Assembly: GCF_030244015.1 (NCBI RefSeq)
Contig: NZ_JASSYX010000001.1
Location: forward strand, 434,001-498,000
From: Pedobacter ginsengisoli
Lineage (GTDB): Bacteria > Bacteroidota > Bacteroidia > Sphingobacteriales > Sphingobacteriaceae
Direction: 5' to 3'
Length of the DNA stretch: 64,000 nt
Positions 44,042 to 50,896 of this stretch are shown one piece after another (position 1 is the stretch's first letter; every line of letters begins with the position of its first letter). The notes below the pieces were generated by a model. That model was not told the origin of the DNA. It did not search any database and saw nothing but the letters and a program-made list of their open reading frames with translations. Made by a program: the position numbers and the translations under genes.

Positions 44042-44599
44042 TTAAGGTGCAACTTCGGGAAGATCCCCTTCGTAAACGTACCAAGGTGTAAAATCGTAAG
44101 CTTTCAGGGTCAGTTTATAACCAACTTCACCACCTGGTCCTGTACCTAATCCGCCAGGGATATCCTGCATTTTCAATGTCATCTCTTTCGATCCGACCTG
44201 AATAAAACCTGTGGTTTGACTCGGCCTACGAATGAACAAAATCCCTCTGAAATTTTTCAGGGAAACAATTCCACCGATGGCGTCTGCTTCAACCTGTGGA
44301 ACAAATAACTCAATATCTGTTTCCATGATTTTCGAACCAACTTCACCGGCCAGTTTAAATGCCAATCCCGATTTCTCGTACATTGGCTGACATGGGATGC
44401 CATAGGTTCCATCCTTTAATATGTGATCAGTGGTGATAGTCACAATACTTGCAGCTGTGGTTCCAACAGCTGAAGGCAGCGCTTCTGTCTCTATGCTGTT
44501 ACGCCAGAACAGGTATGCCTGCTCTTTTATCCCTGATGGGTTTTCGAGGCCGTCCTGAACTTCGAATTTCAGACCGGCGATACCGCTATAATTTCTCAT
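44042..44599 (-). CDS. Putative major tail (tube) protein
   Basis: 185 residues, nearly all beta by composition and lacking Cys-rich or catalytic motifs. Segments GSKIMETDIELFVPQVEADAIG and GSKEMTLKMQDIPGG fit a tail tube barrel fold. Located two genes after the major capsid, as tube genes often are. It is the best candidate in the genome for a tail tube, but this is inferred from length, composition and place. Confidence 0.5.
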   Translation of the reverse strand: MRNYSGIAGLKFEVQDGLENPSGIKEQAYLFWRNSIETEALPSAVGTTAASIVTITTDHILKDGTYGIPCQPMYEKSGLAFKLAGEVGSKIMETDIELFVPQVEADAIGGIVSLKNFRGILFIRRPSQTTGFIQVGSKEMTLKMQDIPGGLGTGPGGEVGYKLTLKAYDFTPWYVYEGDLPEVAP

Positions 44600-44602
44600 A
44601 CC

Positions 44603-44926
44603 TTAATCCTCCACCCGTTTTACAGCCCCTGAACTGTTTTTTACCAGTTCAGCCAAAACTTTTTTATTTTTGGGATCAACCAAATCTTCTTTGGTATATC
44701 CGTCCACACCGAATAAAACCTCGTACTCACTTTTATCAAGCTTTCCGATGAATTTTTTAGGCAATTGAGCCTCATACTTGCCAACTTTCGCCAGGGCATC
44801 TTCTGCGATTTCCTCGGCATCAGTTTTGCCTTTTAATGCAAGTGTCAAAGCGGCCTGAACATCTTTCAATTGCAGTTCCTGTGCATCGAATGCGGCTTGC
44901 GCTTCCTCTAAAGTTTTAAATTTCAT
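44603..44926 (-). CDS. Small helical phage protein between capsid and tail tube genes
   Basis: 107 residues. The first 50 are an amphipathic helix rich in Ala, Gln and Glu (FKTLEEAQAAFDAQELQLKD). Function unknown; a head decoration or head-tail joining role is possible by place. It is 3 bp from the next gene. Confidence 0.55.
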   Translation of the reverse strand: MKFKTLEEAQAAFDAQELQLKDVQAALTLALKGKTDAEEIAEDALAKVGKYEAQLPKKFIGKLDKSEYEVLFGVDGYTKEDLVDPKNKKVLAELVKNSSGAVKRVED

Positions 44927-44979
44927 TTGAAAATATATAATGGTCCGGAAGTAATCCGGACCGTTTTACAATCGGTTAA

Positions 44980-46209
44980 TTAATCAGCATCAGTCATTGT
45001 GATTTCACTACCATCCTGATAGTTGAAACCCATTACACCACTCATACCCATTTTCACGCTATACACGTCCTGGATAACGTTGAAGGATTCCATATCGCTG
45101 AGAAGGTCAGTTCCCATTTCAAAGTTTTCCTTTGGTCCAGAGAAGATCACATTGGATTTCGACATCCAGGTAGCAGGGACAATTAACCCCTTTTTATTTG
45201 TACCAGCCAGGTACATGTTACCACTGCCATCGTTCTCAGTGTATTTGCCGACTTTGGTTTCAAAATCGTCATACAGCTCTTCTGTTTTAGTGGTAGGGGA
45301 ATAGATCACCACACCTAGATTTTTCCTTGCATCTGAATGTGCGCGGAATACTTTTTTGTAAAGATCGTAAGCCGACAAACTGCCAGCAGCAATCACCTTA
45401 GTGATATCACCGCTTGTCCTTCCTGCGAACAGCTGAGTACCCAGGCCAAGGCAAATAGCCAGAGCATTGGACTCAGTCCATTTTTCCGGGTTGGTGGCAG
45501 GAGACTGACCGGCTGTAGTAGTCGCTTTCGCGGTGAAATACTGCACCTCTCCATTCAGAGTGAAGTAAACCCTTTGACCAGCGGTGTAAACACTGCCTGC
45601 ATTGAATGCAGCAAACGCTGCTTTACCTACACCATAAAACCCTGTCTGATCATTCAGGATCGCAGCATCGTTTTCTAATACACGTTTCAGGGTGTATGCC
45701 TCAAAAGGAATCGATTTGTTGTTTGTTCCCTCGCCAGCACCACGCTCATAAGCAAAGTGAGATTTTCTATACAGCGATGGTGTAATCAGCAAATCGCGCT
45801 GGAAGGCTTCAACCGTCAAAAGACGCGGATTATAGTCCAAATCCCCAGCCATCGGGTTAAAGTTACCTGTTGCCGGTTTAGGTCCGCTTTTTATCGTTAA
45901 TGAGGTACTTACGCTTACGTTTTTAATATTAGGTACGAGCGAAATATCTTTTGATATGTTCATTGCGTTGACCAGCTTCGGAATAATGCCCTTTCGAACT
46001 TTACCGATATAGGTTGCAATTTTAGTGATATCCGGGTTGATCACATCAGCGCGGAATACATTTTGCATCGGCTCTTTGTAGGTAGCGATTGCTACCCCCA
46101 AAAGACCAGCACCGCAGGCCAATCCGTATTGTGGTGGTAGGCCGAAGCAGGAGGCCAGTAAGCTTCCCATGATCAGGAAGGCAAAAATTAGTTTGAAGGT
46201 GTTTTTCAT
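44980..46209 (-). CDS. Major capsid protein with hydrophobic, lipobox-like N-terminus
   Basis: 409 residues. It directly follows the protease-scaffold gene (13 bp). The body (from about residue 50, FRADVINPDITKIATYIG) has the length and composition of an HK97-type major capsid protein. The first 46 residues are odd: MKNTFKLIFAFLIMGSLLASC looks like a lipoprotein signal and is followed by a second hydrophobic stretch (YGLACGAGLLGVAIATY). The phage protease may remove this part, or it may bring proheads to the membrane. Identification relies on place and length rather than on a catalytic motif. Confidence 0.72.
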   Translation of the reverse strand: MKNTFKLIFAFLIMGSLLASCFGLPPQYGLACGAGLLGVAIATYKEPMQNVFRADVINPDITKIATYIGKVRKGIIPKLVNAMNISKDISLVPNIKNVSVSTSLTIKSGPKPATGNFNPMAGDLDYNPRLLTVEAFQRDLLITPSLYRKSHFAYERGAGEGTNNKSIPFEAYTLKRVLENDAAILNDQTGFYGVGKAAFAAFNAGSVYTAGQRVYFTLNGEVQYFTAKATTTAGQSPATNPEKWTESNALAICLGLGTQLFAGRTSGDITKVIAAGSLSAYDLYKKVFRAHSDARKNLGVVIYSPTTKTEELYDDFETKVGKYTENDGSGNMYLAGTNKKGLIVPATWMSKSNVIFSGPKENFEMGTDLLSDMESFNVIQDVYSVKMGMSGVMGFNYQDGSEITMTDAD

Positions 46210-46222
46210 GACTTTATTGTGA

Positions 46223-47326
46223 TTATGGGATAAGGTTAGTTACTCTGTTAATTTCTGCGACTTCACGATCCTGTACAGAAAGTTCTTCTTTGCCTGTTAC
46301 CAGATCGCCAGTGGTATTATCCACTTTTTCGGTTTTAGGAGCTGTCGCAGGAACGATAGGTTCGCCTAATTTTTTGGCCTGTTCATCGATAACTTTTTGA
46401 AGGTCTAAGATCTTTTGATCTTTTTCCTTTACCGATGTATCCAAGTCGGAAACTTTTTGCTCCAACCCATCCACCTTGTCAGCTTTTGTGATGGTTTCCT
46501 GCAGATCAGCATCATACACTAGGGTAATACCGGGTATGCCTTCTGATTCCAATTCCTGATTTGCCTCAACCAGCAGTTCAGCTGTGCGGTCATTTACTGC
46601 CACTTTACCAAGTGCAGTAAGCTTTGGTAATTTGTTTCCAATGCTAATTAGTGCCATATTTTCATTATTAAGTTGTGCGGGGTTTGTTTGATTTCCGTTC
46701 TTAGGTGCCCAAAACGCAGCGATCTTGTCAAGCGTCTGATTCTGCACGTTCTCAGGAATTGGCTGAATGTCATACTCTTCAATGACAAATAATCCGAGCG
46801 CTGCACCTTCAGTTGCGGTGAGCCAGTGATCTTTGCCGTCAAACCATTTGTTTTTTACCTCATCCATGGTCATCCCGGTAGCGTCGCAGATTACGTCCAT
46901 CAGTACGTCATCATGCTTGTCAAGAATGTCAGCCTGTTCTCTCAGTTCGCCTGAATTTCCCCAGGTGATTGTTGAGGCTTTATGGAACATGGTCAGTGAG
47001 GCTTTTGCGGCGTGGCGGCGTTCTTTTTTAACAGCAGCCATCAATATTATTGCCATCATTGAACAGCAAATTCCATCATTCCAAATGTGAATTTCCTTTT
47101 TTGATGCCTTAATGATGTTAACCATCAGCAATCCCTCGTGAACATCGCCACCGGGACCGCATAAGTGAATATTGATAATAGGAAAATCGCTGACAAGCGA
47201 CATTTGATACTGCAGGTTTCTGGCATTAACAGCGCTGTCGCTGTACCAGTAATCGCCGACAATGCCATACAGAAAAATATCTGCTGATCTTTTGCCTTCG
47301 TTCCTTACAATGAAAATTTTATTCAT
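46223..47326 (-). CDS. Head maturation protease (ClpP-type) fused to scaffold
   Basis: 367 residues. The N-terminal 190 residues are a ClpP-like serine protease: oxyanion strand HLCGPGGDVHEGL, catalytic Ser89 in GICCSMMAIILMAA, His115 in TMFHKAS, Asp166 in GKDHWLTATEGAALG. The C-terminal part has a coiled coil (about 285-325) and acts as scaffold in related phages. It should process the scaffold and the capsid N-terminus. A copy of the late intergenic element precedes it. Confidence 0.85.
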   Translation of the reverse strand: MNKIFIVRNEGKRSADIFLYGIVGDYWYSDSAVNARNLQYQMSLVSDFPIINIHLCGPGGDVHEGLLMVNIIKASKKEIHIWNDGICCSMMAIILMAAVKKERRHAAKASLTMFHKASTITWGNSGELREQADILDKHDDVLMDVICDATGMTMDEVKNKWFDGKDHWLTATEGAALGLFVIEEYDIQPIPENVQNQTLDKIAAFWAPKNGNQTNPAQLNNENMALISIGNKLPKLTALGKVAVNDRTAELLVEANQELESEGIPGITLVYDADLQETITKADKVDGLEQKVSDLDTSVKEKDQKILDLQKVIDEQAKKLGEPIVPATAPKTEKVDNTTGDLVTGKEELSVQDREVAEINRVTNLIP

Positions 47327-47360
47327 ACCTGAGATGTTGGGTTCCTGTAATCAAGAACCC

Positions 47361-47397
47361 AAAACTCAGCATATGCGCGCAGGCGCCAAAGGACAGG
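47361..47397 (-). promoter_or_regulatory. Late intergenic element, copy B
   Basis: The minus strand reads CCTGTCCTTTGGCGCC then TGCGCGCATATGCTGAGTTTT, directly after the TAG stop of the upstream gene. It shares CTGTCCTTT with the other copies and the TGCGCG/AT-step/GA-TTTT order with copies at 39766 and 28473. Confidence 0.5.
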
Positions 47398-47832
47398 CTA
47401 ATCCGTAATTATTGCGGGAAAACTCTGATCGATTTCAAAGCTATACCTGATCCCGTTTTCAGTGGCGTACCTGGCGCCGGTAGATCCTGATGAGGTAATG
47501 GTTACCGGCGCCCCAGGTGCCCCGATAATATAGGTGCGGTTGTTCATGTCTTTAACCCTCATAATACTGGTTTGACCAATATACGGCTTCATCAGCGCGG
47601 TCACCTCATCCCGCATTCTGTGAAAAAATAAATCACCCCGATAGCCGTAAATGATGCCGTTATCACTATCCTTTTCTGTAGGATCTATGTGTCCGGTTTC
47701 TTCTTTTGACAAGATCTCTTTAAAGATTTTTCCCGGCACGAGTGTAAGCGGGTTCAATTTTATAACGTTGTAATGTTCGATAAGCTCGACGGATTTCACC
47801 CCGCCAATATTATCGCCTTGATAATCTTCCAT
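47398..47832 (-). CDS. Phage protein of unknown function (head-tail region)
   Basis: 144 residues, mixed alpha/beta. The end reads like a beta protein (VTITSSGSTGARYATENGIR). No motif. It overlaps the preceding gene by 23 bp. It could be a minor head or tail-completion protein by place. Confidence 0.55.
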   Translation of the reverse strand: MEDYQGDNIGGVKSVELIEHYNVIKLNPLTLVPGKIFKEILSKEETGHIDPTEKDSDNGIIYGYRGDLFFHRMRDEVTALMKPYIGQTSIMRVKDMNNRTYIIGAPGAPVTITSSGSTGARYATENGIRYSFEIDQSFPAIITD

Positions 47833-48238
47833 ATTCTATGTATTTATTAATAAATTCAATTGTATCCGGATGTCCATAGATAGCTCCGGTAGCTGTATTT
47901 ACGAGGATTTTTTTAACCTCAACATCTCTATAGTTCCGTTTATCTTTCGCCCATTTTTGACGTATCCTTTTCTTTTTGCTCACTGGAAATCGATATTGCT
48001 TGCTTTCATATGCTTTGTCAATCCAGCGAGAGGGTACAAGTTTACCCACCAGCTCAGGTTTGATGCCCAGCGCATGTAACATCGCGGCGCTCGCATGCTC
48101 ATGGTCTTCCATAAAATTGCAATCAGTATTTGACATTTTTATTGGCGTGAAATCGATGTTTAAAGCCTCATCTATTATTACCTCCGGCGCGGATCTTCCG
48201 CTCCAAAGAACCGGACTCTGGTATCTGTGCTTATCCAT
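47810..48238 (-). CDS. Phage protein of unknown function
   Basis: 142 residues. The basic central stretch KKKRIRQKWAKDKRNYRD suggests nucleic-acid contact. The C-terminus HPDTIEFINKYIEYGRLSRR is helical. Located at the start of the late operon, 3 bp after the previous gene. No family recognised. Confidence 0.55.
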   Translation of the reverse strand: MDKHRYQSPVLWSGRSAPEVIIDEALNIDFTPIKMSNTDCNFMEDHEHASAAMLHALGIKPELVGKLVPSRWIDKAYESKQYRFPVSKKKRIRQKWAKDKRNYRDVEVKKILVNTATGAIYGHPDTIEFINKYIEYGRLSRR

Positions 48239-48241
48239 AAC

Positions 48242-48754
48242 TTAAAATATAAGCTCCATTTGCGGCTCGTACCGTTTCTCTACCCTAAGATGCTCTTCCA
48301 ACCTGATCCGTTCGCGGTAGTACCACCGCTTTAAATTATCAAAGGGCAGCTCATCTTCCCATATGCCGTAGAACTCCCGGAAACGGTTAATGTTGTAGTC
48401 AACCACATGATCATTGTTTTCGCCTGGCGATTGGCAGAACCTGAACATATCTTCCCGCATCATGTTGTCGATGCTTTCATTAAACCTGATGATCTTCTCT
48501 CTGCTCAGGTAAAGGCCGCGCGATTCCTGGTATTTATCTCCGATGTATACTTTATAGCCAAAGTACTTTTTATCATCAATTAGCCTTTGATTCGGTTTTA
48601 CGACACCGGGATCGGCTTTTTTATGTTTCTCCAACATCAGGAACAAGAGCATGGGGATGGTGCCAATGTCAGAAATAGCCATTTCGGGACCAAACTGGAC
48701 CGTAAGATATTTTTTAATGTGGGCCTTAACAGGCAAAAGAATTCTAGCGCTCAT
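48242..48754 (-). CDS. Phage protein, first gene of late operon
   Basis: 170 residues, helical, charged. The segment FREFYGIWEDELPFDNLKRWYYRERI is typical of no family I know. It begins the leftward late operon, divergent from a small rightward gene at 48911. In Bacteroidetes prophages a gene in this place may be regulatory or head-related; undecided. Confidence 0.55.
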   Translation of the reverse strand: MSARILLPVKAHIKKYLTVQFGPEMAISDIGTIPMLLFLMLEKHKKADPGVVKPNQRLIDDKKYFGYKVYIGDKYQESRGLYLSREKIIRFNESIDNMMREDMFRFCQSPGENNDHVVDYNINRFREFYGIWEDELPFDNLKRWYYRERIRLEEHLRVEKRYEPQMELIF

Positions 48755-48881
48755 CTGAAAACAGTTTAAATGGCGCAGTTGGTAGGAAATATGTTTGTTT
48801 GGGCTGATGTAAATATAATAAAATTGTTAGGATTTAAAAAGAGAAATACAAATTCTATTTTACGTATGCTAAAAATCTTAG

Positions 48882-48889
48882 TAATTTTG
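48882..48889 (+). promoter_or_regulatory. Candidate -7 element for the small gene at 48911
   Basis: TAATTTTG matches TAnnTTTG. The predicted start near 48896 gives a 15-nt leader before the ATG at 48911. Confidence 0.45.
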
Positions 48890-48910
48890 TCTCCCTTTAA
48901 AATATTTGTT

Positions 48911-49171
48911 ATGCCCAAAAAATATCACTTCCGGAAAATGCACTTCATTTGCACAGACAATCGGGTCATAGAACCAGAACATGAATTTGTTCCGGCATTT
49001 CAGTACCGGAAATATGCAGAGACAATTCGTGTGCAACAACAACCAAGCGGAAGGTATGAATGGGAGGACAAGAACAAGCCCATTCCAAAGAAAACGGTTG
49101 AAGGATTTTATCTGGTGCATGAAAGCCTTTATGAAGAGATTCTCAAGGCTCATGATGCGGGTAAAAAATAA
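48911..49171 (+). CDS. Small phage protein, rightward
   Basis: 86 residues from ATG 48911 (MPKKYHFRKMHFICTDN). The frame is open from 48770, but the promoter-like TAATTTTG lies within that part. There is no signal or helix-turn-helix. It has many aromatic and basic residues. It is divergent from the late operon, next to the GGATAGT array, so it may be regulated by whatever binds there (inference). Confidence 0.6.
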   Translation: MPKKYHFRKMHFICTDNRVIEPEHEFVPAFQYRKYAETIRVQQQPSGRYEWEDKNKPIPKKTVEGFYLVHESLYEEILKAHDAGKK

Positions 49172-49216
49172 TTTTTTTTTATTTTTCTGATTTCCCGCAA
49201 CCTTATGTTTTTCATT

Positions 49217-49477
49217 GGATAGTCTGGATAGTTTGGATAATAAGTTGTAACTATCTGATTATCAAATATAATTTATATCCAGTGCTTTGAAAATAAGCCC
49301 AAAAACTATCCAACAGTATCCAGTGTGTCAGGACAAAGGACACCAAATAGCGATTTGTTGGATACTGTTGGATAGTGTTGGATAGTATGAGGCTGATTTT
49401 TGAAGGGTATTGGATAGTGTAAGTAGTTAGTAATTAAATAGATAATCTTATAAAACTTAATACTATCCAGACTATCC
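49217..49477. repeat. Iteron-like array of GGATAGT units
   Basis: Direct units at 49217, 49226 and 49235 (9-bp step), at 49360, 49370 and 49380 (10-bp step, TTGGATAnTG) and at 49412. Inverted units ACTATCC or AGTATCC lie at 49305, 49315, 49462 and 49471. The region 49172-49616 (445 bp) is A+T-rich and shows no gene. It is a candidate replication origin or multi-operator region of the prophage; the same unit recurs at 24530. Confidence 0.7.
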
Positions 49478-49616
49478 AATGCTTTATTCAAAAAATCTAA
49501 AAAAATCCGGCTGCATTTTTATTGCGCTGACTCAAAGGTGATTAACGAAAATATTGTAATGTCCATAAACAAGAAAAGCACCCGTTAAGGTGCTATTTAA
49601 ATCGATTTTCATGTGA

Positions 49617-49817
49617 TCAGGGTAAAATATAAATTCTCCCCTCACTTATTTTCTCCTTCAACCATTCGACATTGGTGTCGTCATCGATCCATAAAAATAA
49701 CCATCCGGTATCTGTTAACTGGAAGTAGTGAAAGTGCATATGACGCTTCCCATCCAAGGTGAATGGAGTAAGGTCAGTTGCCCGCACGACGTCGAAGGAT
49801 ATAGTTTTTGTTTCCAT
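49617..49817 (-). CDS. Small phage protein
   Basis: 66 residues, rich in aromatic and acidic residues (MHFHYFQLTDTGWLFLWIDD). No family recognised. Likely last gene of the early operon, followed by the repeat array. Confidence 0.55.
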   Translation of the reverse strand: METKTISFDVVRATDLTPFTLDGKRHMHFHYFQLTDTGWLFLWIDDDTNVEWLKEKISEGRIYILP

Positions 49818-49836
49818 TTATGTTATTGGTGTGTTT

Positions 49837-50211
49837 TTAAATATCAGGATATTCATCTTTATGGTCCATAATGCAATCCTTAGAACAATACACCTTGCCC
49901 TCAAAATCATGCTCGGGCTTGGCATATCTGTTAAGACAATAGCTGCACACTATTTTTGGTTCGACCCTTATATTCTCCCATTTTAGCTTTAGAAAGAAAA
50001 ATAGCGTAATTGACAATCGCCATACAGCACCTTCATTTTCTCTATCCAGATAAAGGTTTATGTAAAAAAAAGTTTTACTATAGCTAGTTGTTATAATTCG
50101 TGATATGGAATAACCAACTGTCAGAAACTCAATTCCGTAACCGTAAAAGGCATTTGCGGTCACTTTAAATAACGAAAAACTAAGTCCGGAAAATTTTGAT
50201 TTATTTTTCAT
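49837..50211 (-). CDS. Phage protein with C-terminal zinc-ribbon-like motif
   Basis: 124 residues. The first 75 are hydrophobic and aromatic, perhaps membrane-associated (LSITLFFFLKL). The end holds CSYC and YCSKDC separated by 16 residues, likely four zinc ligands. It overlaps the next upstream gene by 11 bp. Unknown function. Confidence 0.55.
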   Translation of the reverse strand: MKNKSKFSGLSFSLFKVTANAFYGYGIEFLTVGYSISRIITTSYSKTFFYINLYLDRENEGAVWRLSITLFFFLKLKWENIRVEPKIVCSYCLNRYAKPEHDFEGKVYCSKDCIMDHKDEYPDI

Positions 50212-50668
50212 CTGTCTTTAGGCTTAGTGCTACTTCCTTGTAATATGGGGTGACGCTGATATCTACATAAAATTCGGGGTCTGGCTCATACAATCTTTCA
50301 CCATCATTGCCTCTACCATAGTAGTATCCGCCTCTGTATAGGTTTATCACGTATGAGCTTCGGTTACCTGGAAGTTTCGAGTACATATACCCTCGTTCAA
50401 ACATTTCCGGCTCAGGGTATCGGATGGTACCATTTAGAAATGCATCGAGTGACGTAATCAATTCAAGGTGAGGATATGGGTTATTACTCCAAGGGATGGC
50501 TATAAGGTCAAAGTCCCGATTTAGGCTGCCATGTATTACCAGGTTATAGCCCAACTCTTTTGCGATCTCCTGCATTTTTGGAAAGCATACAGCGTAAAAT
50601 TGTGGCTTAGGTTTGTTAGGTTTATCGGGAATGTTATGTTTTAGGGTTTCTTCCTTTGTGGGTTTCAT
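50201..50668 (-). CDS. Phage protein with nucleotidyltransferase-like motif
   Basis: 155 residues. GYNLVIHGSLNRDFDLIAIPW follows the GS-x9-DxD-like pattern of minimal nucleotidyltransferases, and resembles a conserved hypothetical family of temperate phages with SLARDLDLIAVPW. The rest has many Tyr and Pro. Coupled by ATGA with the HTH gene upstream (50665-50668). Role unknown; activity is unproven. Confidence 0.55.
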   Translation of the reverse strand: MKPTKEETLKHNIPDKPNKPKPQFYAVCFPKMQEIAKELGYNLVIHGSLNRDFDLIAIPWSNNPYPHLELITSLDAFLNGTIRYPEPEMFERGYMYSKLPGNRSSYVINLYRGGYYYGRGNDGERLYEPDPEFYVDISVTPYYKEVALSLKTDEK

Positions 50669-50886
50669 GAGTTTCCTCCTTCCTTTGATTTGCCAATTCT
50701 GATGCAGTGCTCAACTGTAGACACACTGACATCATATTTACCCGCAATCCATTTTTTTGAGCGTGTTTTGGGCTTACCCGCTTTACACATTACCGTATAA
50801 TCGTGGTAAATATTTTCTTTGGTTTGAACAGATACCTTTGCGTTTTTGGCTCTTTTTGGTATCCCTAAAAATTCTCTCATGTTCAT
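50665..50886 (-). CDS. Small helix-turn-helix-like DNA-binding protein
   Basis: 73 residues from ATG 50886 (MNMREFLGIPKRAKN). The open frame extends upstream to 50919 but would overlap the primase gene by 23 bp. The stretch KKWIAGKYDVSVSTVEHCIRIGK fits a helix-turn-helix of the sigma-70 region 4 or Hin type. It lies just downstream of the primase gene and near the iteron array, so it could bind there (inference). Confidence 0.6.
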   Translation of the reverse strand: MNMREFLGIPKRAKNAKVSVQTKENIYHDYTVMCKAGKPKTRSKKWIAGKYDVSVSTVEHCIRIGKSKEGGNS

Positions 50887-50896
50887 ATAAATAAAT

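Noticed and set aside
49217..49477. CRISPR array
   Set aside because: Units are only 7-10 bp, tandem or irregularly spaced, in both orientations, and without unique spacers or cas genes.
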